NCBI RefSeq assembly: GCF_051020765.1
Contig: NC_134933.1
Coordinates: 17,953,461 to 18,017,460 of the forward strand
Length of the DNA: 64,000 nucleotides
DNA from: Lasioglossum baleicum
Taxonomy: Eukaryota; Arthropoda; Insecta; Hymenoptera; Halictidae
Reading direction: 5' to 3'
Shown: positions 36,144-46,562 of the stretch, piece by piece
Position numbering within the stretch: position 1 is the stretch's first letter
Layout of the letters: the number at the start of each line of letters is the position of its first letter
Notes under the pieces: model-generated
Databases searched by the model: none
Told to the model about the DNA's origin: nothing
Seen by the model: the letters and a program-made list of their open reading frames with translations, nothing else
Program-made: the position numbers and the translations under genes

Positions 36144-36190
36144 AACCTGGAACCGGTCATTTTGGCCGGTGTTGGTAGGTTTAGCGTTAA
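36144..36190 (-). mobile_element. TTAA-bounded element end (GGTCATTTTGGCC type)
   Basis: Read on the minus strand it begins TTAACGCTAAACCTACCAAC and continues through a CCGGCCAAAATGACCGG near-palindrome (36154-36170). A TTAA start with an AACCTACC..GGTCA pattern is common in piggyBac-like insect MITEs, from memory. The opposite end is not seen. Confidence 0.6.
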
Positions 36191-36813
36191 CCAGGTGGTT
36201 AGTTGAGAAACCATAAAGTTAACTTTCACAATTAAAATGCGTATGTATTTGCAGGATACCCTGTATTCAGGTTGTAACATTTTGGTAAATAATTCGGAAT
36301 ATTCGTTTATGTGAATTTTCACGTAGAAAATGTGATCCGAAACGAGTTTAGTTTTGGAACAGCCTGTAGAGGAGCGTTCCGTGTGAACAGAAAGCTATCG
36401 ATATGAATCGTTAACGGTATCGCAGTCTGCATCTGCGATTCAGGTACCGATACCGTCGAGATGTCGCACCGTGATCGATTCGTGTCGCTATCCGTTCGAA
36501 CGAAAAGTCAAACTACCGTTAATCGTCACGAAGGTTGCGCCCCGACGCGGCGCGGCGTCGCGGTCGTCTCTCTAATACGTCGTTAATGATGACATATTAA
36601 TAGCTGGCTAATGCCACGGTATATCGGTGTCTGATTTCTAAGCGGCAGCTAGTTTGCAAATGTCAGATATCGCACGCATTCCTCCGCTTTCTTGTTTCTT
36701 AACGAGCCGAGTCATGATCACTCGGGGTCTACGCTCCCTCTGCTGAAACTATTAGACACTCCACAGGGTGGACCAATTAACCACACAATCTCCAAATTCC
36801 TCCCTCTTTCAAT
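36191..36813. other. unique non-coding DNA with a repeat end and an imperfect hairpin
   Basis: At 36360-36372 the minus strand reads TACAGGCTGTTCCAAAAC, the same start as the palindromic element at 36814. 36413-36457 folds imperfectly (ATCGCAG/CTGCGAT inside CGGTATCG/CGATACCG). The rest is CpG-rich and unique. Confidence 0.5.
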
Positions 36814-36921
36814 ACAGGCTGTTCCAGAAATGTTGTACTTGTTTAAAAGGAGTGACTCCTCAGATCATTTGAAGTAAACTTTTTCCTTTGCGAAGTTCTC
36901 CGCGGCTTTAATAAGGAGTTA

Positions 36922-37128
36922 TTAACCCCATGCCGTACCATTTTCCTTGCCGTTACAGTGATTAAAACGTCTTTGTCCCCAAAAAAATTTATTTTACTGC
37001 TTAAATATTAATTACGAACGAATCAAATTTTATTTCATCTAAAAGGAAACGCGTAACATTCATATTTGTTACACATTGTTAAAATCTTCATGACGAGTCT
37101 GAGTCGTTAAAATAAGGGAATGGGTTAA
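36922..37128. mobile_element. piggyBac-like MITE nested in the palindromic element
   Basis: TTAA at 36922-36925 and again at 37125-37128 flank a 199-bp insert. Its left end starts CCCCATGCCGTACCATTTTC; its right end read inward on the minus strand starts CCCATTCCCTTATTTTAACG. Ends share only CCC(C)AT and a loosely similar continuation. The insertion splits the arm of the outer palindrome exactly at TTAA, which is the duplication expected of a piggyBac-type transposition. No transposase. Confidence 0.85.
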
Positions 37129-37247
37129 CGAAAAAGCATGGACCAATCAGGACGCGGCTATTGGTGGCTCGCGCTGAGCCGGGCGTTGACATTGGCCGAG
37201 CCGGAATCCGTCAGCTGCAGCCATGATTGGTCCGTGTTTTTCGTTAA
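37125..37247. mobile_element. TTAA-bounded hairpin core of the palindromic element
   Basis: TTAACGAAAAAGCATGGACC at the left and its inverse GGTCCGTGTTTTTCGTTAA at the right make about 24-bp inverted ends bounded by TTAA. It may be an element in its own right (CGAAAAAC...GGACCAATCA ends) or only the hairpin tip of the larger 36814-37300 palindrome; the continued pairing outside the TTAA favours the latter. Confidence 0.6.
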
Positions 37248-37930
37248 TAAATCCTTAACAAAGCCACGGAGAACATTTTCGCAACGGAAAAACTTTCTCA
37301 CTCTGTACAACTTATAAACAAAATTGTTTAAAGTACCACTTAAATAACTGTTTTTTTAAAATAGATTTTAAATAAGACACTTCAAGTTACAGGGAGTTAT
37401 CTAGAACAATGTGTTGATCAATGTGGTGATCTCGATCGGTTTGTATTGTTTCCTTTCTGAAAGTCGTACGGGACGTCTGTGTCAGTGGCATGTGTGCATC
37501 AAGCGCAGTTTTTCGGTCTCGTTCAGCGGTGTTGAACACTCGAAAGCGAGTTCACGAGCCGACAGCGTTCCATCTTGCACTAATTGACCATATTATGGAA
37601 AACAGCAGGGTCAAGTACTCGCGCGATCCCTGATGTCATCGCCGCGCGTCGCAACTGCGTGCAAGCCGAGCTCTCTCGGGAAAGGAGCGTCGTTACAGGC
37701 ATTCCGCTCGAAGTTTATTACATTTGTTTACGTGGAACCGGTGAGAAGTGCACAGCCAGCCTCGAATGATATACGCACGATCGTAAAGTTGATTTTAATA
37801 TATGCCGCGGTGGCAGAGGTCGTCTGGCCACGCAACAACCCGACCTAGTCGACGCAATAACGCGCATCGACCATATCGCCGGAAAGAAACGGTGTGAAAT
37901 GATCTAACGCCGAACTTTGACAATGAGACA

Positions 37931-37980
37931 TACAATGTAAAAAGTAAACGTACGCCCTTTAAAATAGAATAACTTTTCAA
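37931..37980 (+). repeat. dispersed repeat end (CGTACGCCCTTTAAAA)
   Basis: ACGTACGCCCTTTAAAATAG followed by AATAACTTTT is the reverse complement of 42889-42917; the preceding TACAATG matches the TACACTC edge of that copy. Two copies in opposite orientation, 5 kb apart. Confidence 0.75.
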
Positions 37981-38062
37981 AATATTATGATATTCTACAT
38001 ATGTACATGGTACATTGAAATCCACGACGTCTTATTATCACATACAGTGGGTGTACAAAGCA

Positions 38063-38120
38063 CAGTGCTCCCGCGATTGATGTGACTTTCGGGTATGCGG
38101 ATGATGTGACTTTTTATCCC
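38063..38120 (+). repeat. possible pogo/Tigger-like end
   Basis: CAGTGCTCCCGCGATTGATG then TGACTTTCGGGTATGCGG resembles the CAGTG.TCCCTCG start of many Tigger-like ends, as recalled. No opposite end or TA edge is preserved. Confidence 0.35.
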
Positions 38121-39420
38121 CACTACTATATGTAGGGGGTTCTTATTAAAATTATAAATTAAGGTATTAGGGTGTTTAAATTGGAGTTTTATGATACTCG
38201 ATGTATCATTCTCAGTACCTTAGAGTACCTTACATCAAAATTGACAAGAACTAGCTCTTCCTTGCTCTTTTTTCGTCGAATTGTGTAATATTACATTCGG
38301 AAAGGACGAAAATTTTTGATCCTCCGAGTGAAAGTTCAACTTTAAAATGAAAAATCATGTACTAGCACCATCTAGTACCACAGATTGTTTCAAAGAAATG
38401 AACCCTTCTAGTTGGAGATATTTAGCATAGTTTTTCTGGAAGTACTACATAAATGTCACATAAGAAAATGTATATATTAATTTTAAAAAAACATATTTTT
38501 ATTTGAATTATTCTTCAATCATTTGAGTCTATGCAACTCTGATTGATCAAATAGAAAGAAAGCCTTGCTAAAATAATGTTACAACGTGTGCAACCCATGT
38601 GTTTGGAATGCACCAATTGCAGTCTCGACGTGAAGAAGTGTACACACCTAGGGAACAGTGGTTCCTTATGGTCCAGACCAGCGGAAGAGCCACGCGAAAG
38701 CTAGGCCAGGCAATTTATCACGACCGACGTGGACAGGTTTGTTCTTCGGCGACTTCGTTGTCAAATTCGCGATTCACAACGACGCGAAACCGGCCGCGAC
38801 CCGGGCGATGCGTCGTCGTACACGCGACTTCCGATAAGAGTGTTTGCAGAAAAGCTGACCGACCCGGCGCTCCCGTGATTTATTATAATTACGTCCGGTT
38901 AGCTTGTCCGAGATAGTCCCCGTGACTCGTCTTCGGAGTCCGAAGATTTTCGATGCTCGAACGGTTTCGCGCCACGTCTGTAGAAGAACGCTGTACACAC
39001 GATAAGACCTCGGACCCCGCCTTAACGGGTCTTCTCCTCCTCTCGCGTCTTCCCTTTTCTTCATCATCATCATCTTCTTGTAGCCGGGGCCCGCGCGCAC
39101 CCGGGTACCATCGGCCATCATTTATCACCCGGCACTTTTTGGTACGGTCGACAAGTTCCGAGAATGCTGGTGCAATTATATTAAACATAAATCAGTTATA
39201 ACAAGCCTATGCGGTCGAAATGAGGAGCGCGCTATCAACGCGTACCACGGTGTGTCTGTTCGATGCAACATCGCTGCCTTCCCCTTCTCCTCATTCGAAG
39301 GAACCCGGTACGACGTGTCGCTACAAATATTTCATTCGACGGATCGTTGGTAATTTTCAATTTCTGGCAAGTTTTCTTTCTGTAAAAATTGTGGATTACA
39401 GAGTAGACCGAACAACGTAT

Positions 39421-39715
39421 GAAGCCCTTTTTGCAATTTGGCTCTCGGGGCTTTATAAACAACAAAAGTGTACGTTTTTATAGAAAAAACTTTTTTCTCT
39501 ACACTTTTTCCAGAAAAGGGCTCTGTACGCTAACCTGCAATAATACAGAGAGTATTTCAACACAAAGAGCATTTGGAAAAAGTGTACAGAAAGAAATTTC
39601 TTCTATGAAAACGTACACTTTTGTTGTCGATAAAGTCCCAAGAGCCAAATTGCAAAAAAGGGCTTTGTACGGGACTCCGCAATAATGCAGAGAATATTTC
39701 AACACAAAGAGCATA
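39421..39715. repeat. large imperfect palindrome with paired direct repeats
   Basis: The left arm (39421-39511) and right arm (39575-39665) are inverse copies over about 91 bp: GCAATTTGGCTCTCGGGGCT pairs with AGTCCCAAGAGCCAAATTGC, and CAAAAGTGTACGTTTT with AAAACGTACACTTTTG. The spacer (about 39513-39573) is repeated directly after the right arm (39654-39715): AGGGCTCTGTACG/AGGGCTTTGTACG and TATTTCAACACAAAGAGCAT in both. The 71-88-codon frames here are translations of the palindrome. Confidence 0.9.
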
Positions 39716-41155
39716 AAAAATATTGCTTCTTCGCTAAATCTTCGCTAAAAATCAAGCTGTTTCATATTCTCTGTCAGTGTCTTTCCTGCGAGAAACATAT
39801 CTGCTTTTCTCTGTCTTCGTAGTTCACGTTAGTTAATGTTACTATTTCCGCTCCGGCGCACCCTTAAAATGAATCTAAGTGTGTCACAGTATCTCCGTTT
39901 TGACAAGATTGTTAGGTCAAACGCTGGGGTAGCGAAGCTAGATGAAACTCAAGTACTATCAGGAGACAGAATGGCAAGACGTCGCGATAGGAAAGCATTG
40001 GTTCTTCGCTGAAGCGTCAAATGTTTGAGAGAAAGCGGGATCTGTCGGACGGATTGAAGGCCGTTGATCACGTATGAAATCGAATATCGTCGGCAGTGGA
40101 CGTGGTGCGTCACGATCACGCGTCGAGCAGATAGGATCTTCGACGAATAAATTCGCGGCGCTATCTCGATTGCCGTTGGTCGCGGCTGCCGCTGTCGATG
40201 GAGTCATTAGAAGATGCTCAATAAATAGAGACGAAACTGGCGGGATAAATTTCCGAGAGTGTGGATTGACTCTGATTAGAACGCCCCCGCGGAACTTGGA
40301 AGACGGGTCCCCGACGCCATAAAGATTACAGGTGTCGTCCCGCTTCACGGTTGCCATCCTCCTCGCTTCTCGGCGAAGGTAACACACACCGGACTTTTAT
40401 TATTTAATCGGCGTTTTATCGAGTTTAATATTGTGTTACGTGGCCCGGGCTTTTATGGAATTCCCGGTTAGCGGAGTTTATGAACGCGGGTCGAGCAGCA
40501 CGGAGTCTCTCTTATCCGGCACGATTCCGCTGGGCCAATTAGCTTTACGATGAATAATGTCAAATAAATAACGAGCCCGCATAACCAACGATGTCGGAAG
40601 CTATTGCTACATCGGATGCAAGAGTGTCTGTTTAGGCGGTCGCGCGGTTACCAATGCGCCGGAATTTATGCGCATAATTACGCTACAGTAATGGTACGGA
40701 TTATACCACTTATTACGCAATTAATAACAACCGCCCCGTTAACGCATCGCGGGGAACGGTTTCAGTCGACCGGCCCAGTTTGTTTTTTCTGCGCCGCGAT
40801 CCACCGATTGACGCATCTGATCGATCGCCGGTGAAGGGATCCGTCGGTCGGAGATGTCCGCTCGATCGCAGCGTGGCTGATCGCGAGTGTAGTCCGACGA
40901 ACGGACAGAATGTAAGATTTCCTCGAAGAAAGTATTTCTATCAACAGTGTTATTCATTTTTCGAAAGTGCTACCTACTTGTTCTGTTAGCTTGATCCTTC
41001 CAGAATAATCTCCCAAAATTTTACTTAGAATTCGGCGAGGATACCTGCTAGATCTACAACTCCGAAATCACAATCGGATTGCATAATGGTAGCAGATGAT
41101 TCTCGTTAACCTCTTGTCTTACCATTTCATTCTAACGGTTCAGACTAAAACATAC
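39716..41155. other. unique non-coding DNA, partly TAATTA-rich
   Basis: No gene supported. 39960-40340 is CpG-rich. 40380-40740 contains several AATTA and TTTAT cores (TTTATTATTTAATCGG, CCAATTAGC, CATAATTACG, GCAATTAATAAC) in GC-balanced unique DNA and is a weak candidate for regulatory sequence. Confidence 0.4.
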
Positions 41156-41220
41156 TACAGTGGAACCTCGGTATACGACCTAATCCGTTCCTGATTTTTG
41201 CACTTGTACCGAATAGGCCA
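41156..41220 (+). mobile_element. Tigger/pogo-like terminal fragment
   Basis: TA then CAGTGGAACCTCGGTATACG and ACCTAATCCGTTCCTG. CAGTGGAACCTCGG is a well-known style of Tigger-like end. The opposite terminus is not seen before 42 kb, so only one end is called; the CATCTGGCGAC motif near 41407 may belong to the same element because it also recurs near 7950. Confidence 0.7.
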
Positions 41221-42222
41221 GATTAATATTCTGACTTGTCCCCCCACTCTACCTTCTCCTACATCACTATTCCCCACGCTTCCGCCGCGGCCGGGTCACG
41301 TGACGCGTCTCGTTTCTGTCGTGCATGCGTCACAATGTCACGTGGCTAATCCGGTACTGGCAGAGAAAGGGTAACTTCTTCCCCTGAATTCGTGTTCCCT
41401 CCCCTCATCTGGCGACTCTGATTATGACACCTCGCGGTACATTCTCGACAGTCTAACACGGATAAAAAAAAAAATGGAAACTGAGAGAAGGAACAATTCC
41501 TTCTGTCCTTAATGGCCGGTTGGGTAATGTCAGTGTTTAACCCGATTCCCAGGAAGAAAAACGTAAAAAGGAGCGTGGGTCGTGGGTGTATCGGCGGCGT
41601 GACTATAATTAGCGTGTCCCGCGATTTGATCGGGGCTAGTTTTGTTCGCTGCACGATCCCGTTGTTCGACAAATTTTCCACCGGGGACGGTGTAATTATT
41701 CGATACGTACTAAGCAGCAATGGTGGTGCTGACGAACCCGGCCAGCCTAAATGTCTCGGAAACAGCAGAAACGTGTTCGCGCCGCGCGCCGTTTCGTTAA
41801 ATAATGGCACGGCCGCCGCGCCGCCACGACGGATCTCGCGGCGAGGGATGTTGCAATTGTTTGTAATGTTTTCTCCGCTAATGGTACCCTATCTGGTCTG
41901 CACGACCGTGCATTAGATTATCGTACGCTCAAAGGGAATTGCAGCGCGTGTCAATCATCCTTCGCCGGTGCCCGGTATTCATTTCTCAACGGGGCCGCAT
42001 GATAGGTTAACTGCCAGCGACACATCTTGAATGAGGTCCTTTCTGGCCTCGTCGTCAGATTTTCTTCCCCGGAAAAAATGTCTAGTCTCGCTACATAGTA
42101 CCAACAAAGGCTGAACTTTACAATTGCCCCACTCCGCTCTACCAAGCTTTTGGAACCTCCCCCTCCTCCTAGCAGTTCATTTGATAAACAACGACTTGTG
42201 TCATATCGGTATTAAATGCATC
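41221..42222. other. unique CpG-rich non-coding DNA
   Basis: The 154- and 134-codon frames at 41346-41916 lie on opposite strands and show no domain. Nothing else recognised. Confidence 0.5.
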
Positions 42223-42291
42223 TATTGGGTTGGAAAAATTAGGTTTTATTTCACCTTAAAATACCGAAATTACTTTCTTGCCAACCCAATA
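42223..42291 (-). mobile_element. 65-bp mariner remnant with TA target duplication
   Basis: The element is 42225-42289. Read on the minus strand it starts TTGGGTTGGCAAGAAAGTAA and continues TTTCGGTATTTTAAGGTG; the other end keeps only the outermost nine bases (TTGGGTTGG) before diverging. TA lies exactly on both sides (42223-42224 and 42290-42291). The 48-bp end block matches the 6820-7056 element, including the AGGTGAAATAA phrase. Confidence 0.9.
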
Positions 42292-42888
42292 CATTACTTT
42301 CTAAATGTGTAGCAATGTCTAAAATGTCGATGTTACCGAAATTTATATAATAATAATTATAATTAGAAGCATTTATAAAAATGAACATTTTGTGAATATG
42401 ATTGTCGATCGAGAAAATTACTAATTTTCCTTTGTGTGAATCCTGTCGAACCTATTTAATATTTCTAAAAAATTTTTCTGAAATCAAGAGAGAGAGAGCA
42501 GTCTTTTACCTTGAAAATGCATACCTTAAATTTAGAGGATTACAGTTCGTCATTTATTAAATAAGTGATTCTTAATGGACCAATGAAAGTTGTCGAAGTT
42601 ATTTCTCCTTGACATGGAATATCTTTTGAGTTCGAAATAGTTCTGCATTTTTTCAAACTGAAATATTTTCAGTATACTTTTCCTTGTATGATGCCGTGAG
42701 AATCATTTTCACCTTTGTCTTTCTTGAGGAATTATTATTGTTTGAATTTATTGAATGTATATTTCTTTCTAAATGTCCATCGCACACACCTTCAAAAACT
42801 AATTTTTAGAAAATATTTTTTGCACATCATTCAGTAAACCAATACTTGTAATTGCTTACAAAACGTCAGGTCATTTGGTATAATTATA

Positions 42889-42940
42889 AAAAAGTTATTC
42901 TGTTTTAAAGGGCGTACGAAGACTTATTTTACTGAGTGTA
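42889..42940 (-). repeat. dispersed repeat end (CGTACGCCCTTTAAAA)
   Basis: AAAAAGTTATTCTGTTTTAA then AGGGCGTACGAAGAC..TACTGAGTGTA; inverse partner of 37931-37980. The GAGTGTA edge probably marks the terminus. Confidence 0.75.
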
Positions 42941-43400
42941 TATACACGTAATAAAATAGTACTCGACAGATGTCGCTATGAATTTTATAATTACTACAGG
43001 ATTTTGATTTATAAATATACACATATTTATATAGTAACTCGTTGAACAAAAATGAGTGTGAACGCGAAATGATAAATCAGAATCGTGTCAATGACTTGCG
43101 CTCAGAATCCGCATAACTTTCAAACCTGTCGGCGCTAACGTAACAGTGCGAATGTATGCGATTAATATTAATATTGGATTGCTACATGCGCACCGACCGC
43201 CACTTCGCTCGCATTATCAGCGAGCTGTACGTACAATCTAAATACAACTGTGTAAGCTTATTTATAGTCTCAATAACTGCACGTAAAAACAGCCATGCGT
43301 GGCGGCAATAAAAAGACGGTTGGGAACTTTCAATCACGCGTAATCATTGAAACATCGAGAATATTAAATTAGACAAACTCCGCCGTGTTTTGTAAATAAT

Positions 43401-43446
43401 TGCCGCAGATCTTTATGCAAAATACATATTTTCTGCTTCAGTGCGG
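43401..43446 (+). mobile_element. TA-MITE family, single end
   Basis: TGCCGCAGATCTTTATGCAA then AATACATATTTTCTGC follows the family end for about 35 bases. The rest of the copy is not recognisable. Confidence 0.55.
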
Positions 43447-45984
43447 CGTCACGGGGATTTAAAAATAAATAGTAATTCATTCTCTCGCCTGATAAGCTTT
43501 TATTAATATTACTGTTATGTGTTCCACCTACTCGAGCTTTATTACAGTTGCGTTCAGAACGATGCATTTCGTAAAAATAGTTTCATCTAACCAGTGTATG
43601 TATACTTTCATATAACTGAGAAAAATGAAGTTTTGGGAGTATCTTCATTTTCTTCTAGCTAATAATTCTTAATTAATCTTCCACCAGCATGAAACGTTTC
43701 CCCATGGACCACTGGCCGCGAAACCCCGTGAAACGCTGCCAACGCAATAATTGTGTCCCAATTACAGCGGTGAAGTTCTCGGCTAGCGAACACTGGCAGC
43801 ATAAAACGAGATCCCGACAAACGATAACCGGCCCACGGTATTCAATAATCATCGGCCGGCGATCATCGGTTCTCGGCCAGCCCGTCGATGATCGGTTTAG
43901 GTCAAGATTAAAGTGGCCAGTGGTTTTACGTCTCTATAAAGCGCCGATAAGTCCGCGTGCCGAGGTGTAGATAAGCGCCCCGCGCCGATGGAGGATGCTC
44001 CTCCATTCAGCCTTGTTCGAGAGTCGATTATCCCCGCGAACGAGATGACCCGCGAGCTTCGAAGGCTCGTTGCTAACAATCAACCTCGATACGGGTTCCC
44101 TGCAGCCTTCCCGGTAGGTGAAAGGTTCACAGCGAAGGATAACTGATTGTTTTTACCTCGCGGATGGGACCTAACGGGACGAATAATCTGGCTTAGACCC
44201 CGACGGGAAGATGGAACCGTTTAATGAAGAAAAATGGCCGAGCTAAGCGTGGCTAACAGCCGTTCGTGGGGAACGTTTCGCGCCGAGCACCTCCTCAAAT
44301 CGAAATTTCTGATGCACGCCACGTCGGGACACGGGAAACATTGATTTTTACGGTGTACCGTAATGCTGAAATATATGAGAAACCATCCGGATCGAAGTGT
44401 AACTTACAATCAGGAATAAAAAGAATGTGGGTTTCAATAAATTTCTTATTATTAGATATAACGACTATTCTGAGACGTTGGAAGGATTAGTCTATTAGGC
44501 AAAAAAAGTGATAGTGGAATTTCTATGGGCCGGAACTTCGTAGATAATGAAATATTAAACTGTCTTTTGTCTCATCGAAATCGGTTGATGTAGAAAAACT
44601 AAAAAAAGTACCAAAGTGACCTAAAAGTTGGTACGTTTTATCTTGCGATACTTCCGAAAATAATTCTGTGGTTGTAAGGAAGAACGCCGTGCGAAGAATA
44701 TCGCGGAATACCGTGTGCGCACACATGGTACCGTATTTTCCGACCTCGACATTTTTACGCAGTCTGGAGGCGGAATCCCGAGGTAACTGACGCGTGTTTA
44801 CACGGCCCCTGAATGCGCTCCTATATACGATTTTAGACACCCCGATAAGAGCGCAAACGGCGGTATCGACTATCGAGCCGCGTTGCAAAACACCTGGGTG
44901 TTGCAATGCACCTTCGTTCGTAATGCCGTCGGCTGCCGGGAACACGTTCGCACACTGTAAGCGCGTTTTCTGTGTGCGGCGGAGCCGAATGCGGGCGCGC
45001 AAACACCAAGCAGATAAATAGACAAACACACGGTTTCGTTGTTCCGAGAAAAGTTGCTGGCTCCCATAAAATATTTACGAAATTGCGGCCGCAACCGATA
45101 CGTGCCAGATAACAAAAAACGGATAGCGGGAATTTTATCGGGGATGCGGGGAAAACAACGCGGCCGCGGCGTTTCCGGTTTCTTTTAGCCTTTTTCGCAA
45201 GCAACCGATCGACAGAGTTGGGCATCGACATAGTTGGGAACCAAAATATTCGAAATTGATAAATTCAATAATAAGTTTCCTTGAAGTAAATGTTCACAAA
45301 CTACTTTTGTCTCGTGGTTATCGCGCCCAACATTGTCAATGCAAACGAATTCAGTGGTGCTTCCCGTTTGATTTTCCACGGGAATTCCTGAGTAGCGGAA
45401 AATAATTTGAGGAGAAACGAATGTTCGTTTTCCGGTTGGATCGGATCGGGAAGCGGGAAAAATGGTAAACGTGTTATTCAAATTGTGAACCGCAATACCG
45501 CAGGGATCTAAGATCTAGAATATGCAACCGCATAAATGTCGCAACGACGCCGCGCGGCGAGACCGCTTGTATTCGCACGTCGTAAATCCAAAGAATAGTA
45601 GCGTATCCCGTAGCACATATCCCAAGTGCAACCGGTCATCTGGAAGTTCGTAAGTCACTTCAATCAACCGGCATTGCCGGACATATCGCGGAGCCAGCTT
45701 CGTTAAGCACAATGCATACGAATAAGAGAAATATCAACCACTGCAACCCGTCGGTGCTCAGTCATGCGATAAATTTCAAGCCTGGCTACGCAAAAGCGAA
45801 CCGCGAAATACACCCAAGGAGTCCACACCGCGCCGCGGGACTGCCAGCCTCTTTTTTTAAATCTTTTGCGCGCAATTTCAGCGTGAAACGAGCATCGAAA
45901 ATTGTTCGGTAAACATACGCCTGCAGATCGAGTTCGAACACGTACTGAAAACACCTAGCTGTTCGTTCCGAGGTCATTCTAAAA

Positions 45985-46240
45985 AAGAAATGGCGATTCT
46001 TCGCTGTAATGTTGCCTGTTGCAATATTTTTGTTTCGTTGCATCGAGAAACATTGATATTGTTACAGTGGTACCATTTTGGTGGGCTCTGAGTACTTCAA
46101 TATCTGGTTCGTAATAGCATCTGTTGGTTTCAATATCGTTTCGAAAAGTAAGTTCAGTTTCTTCGCAGCAATGTTGCAAGTTGCTATTTTTATTTGATCG
46201 TGTCGAAAAAGATTGATATTAATACAGTGGTACCATCTTT
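45985..46240 (+). repeat. two-copy direct repeat, period 160 bp
   Basis: 45985-46080 and 46145-46240 align at a constant offset of 160: TTCTTCGCTGTAATGTTGCC/TTCTTCGCAGCAATGTTGCA, GTGTCGAAAAAGATTGATAT/GCATCGAGAAACATTGATAT and TACAGTGGTACCAT in both. The 64-bp segment between them is single copy within this structure. Confidence 0.85.
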
Positions 46241-46463
46241 ATCTTTACTTCCTCCCTAATGTAATCCTTCATCTTCGAAATGTGTGTTCGCATTTATTGT
46301 TCCCTTAGTATCTATTATTTTTAATTATATTTTATTAAATATATAACGCTTATTAACTGCGTCAATTCTGCCAGAGTCTAGAGGAACAATCCAAAGAAGC
46401 AGTCAGTTCGAGATTTATAGTTGAGCATTCGAGTTTCGATAGATCATCGAAGGTTTGCTTTGT

Positions 46464-46500
46464 CAAGGAGTGCATTCAAGGAGTGCATTCAAGGAGTGTT
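46464..46500 (+). repeat. 13-bp tandem repeat, about 2.7 copies
   Basis: Unit CAAGGAGTGCATT, two exact copies and a partial third. Confidence 0.9.
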
Positions 46501-46562
46501 CTGATATTTTTTTAATAATTTCGAGGTCATAGTGAGTGAGTCATGTATGTTAACGATTTGAT
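46496..46562 (+). repeat. single arm of the 49.7-kb hairpin element
   Basis: GTTCTGATATTTTTTTAATA then ATTTCGAG, followed by CATGTATGTTAACGATTT, matches 49729-49795 of the hairpin element including part of its loop. Confidence 0.75.

Larger units (their letters stand above)
36814..37300. mobile_element. long palindromic element, interrupted by a nested MITE
   Basis: The left arm includes TTGCGAAGTTCTCCGCGGCT then TTAATAAGGAGTTATTAA (36893-36925) and resumes at 37125 with TTAACGAAAAAGCATGGACC then AATCA. The right arm (37223-37300) is its inverse: TGATTGGTCCGTGTTTTTCG, TTAATAAATCCTTAACAAAG and CCACGGAGAAC..TTCGCAA. The outer left end starts ACAGGCTGTTCCAGAAATG. The right side beyond 37300 has diverged. 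No coding capacity. Without the insert the core is a hairpin of about 80 bp per arm. Confidence 0.85.
37301..39419. other. non-coding DNA, no gene recognised
   Basis: 37430-37880 and 38610-39150 are CpG-rich; 37900-38600 is AT-rich and holds two repeat ends. Frames of 100-128 codons at 38599-39188 overlap on both strands. 39058-39078 is a TCA trinucleotide tract. Confidence 0.5.
42292..45984. other. non-coding DNA, no gene recognised
   Basis: 42300-43100 is strongly AT-rich; 43130-43350 is GC-balanced; 43680-44300 and 44640-45180 are CpG-rich; 45480-45920 is CpG-rich. ATGGAGGATGCTCCTCCAT at 43988-44006 is a perfect short hairpin. The 168-codon minus frame at 44523-45029 has no domain and is crossed by frames in other phases. 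Confidence 0.5.

Noticed and set aside
41346..41916. 154- and 134-codon frames on opposite strands
   Set aside because: No domain; CpG-rich shadow frames.
43988..44006. Perfect 8-bp-arm hairpin ATGGAGGA/TCCTCCAT
   Set aside because: Short enough to occur by chance several times in 64 kb; noted but given no function.
44523..45231. 168- and 132-codon minus frames
   Set aside because: They overlap each other in different phases and have no recognisable features.
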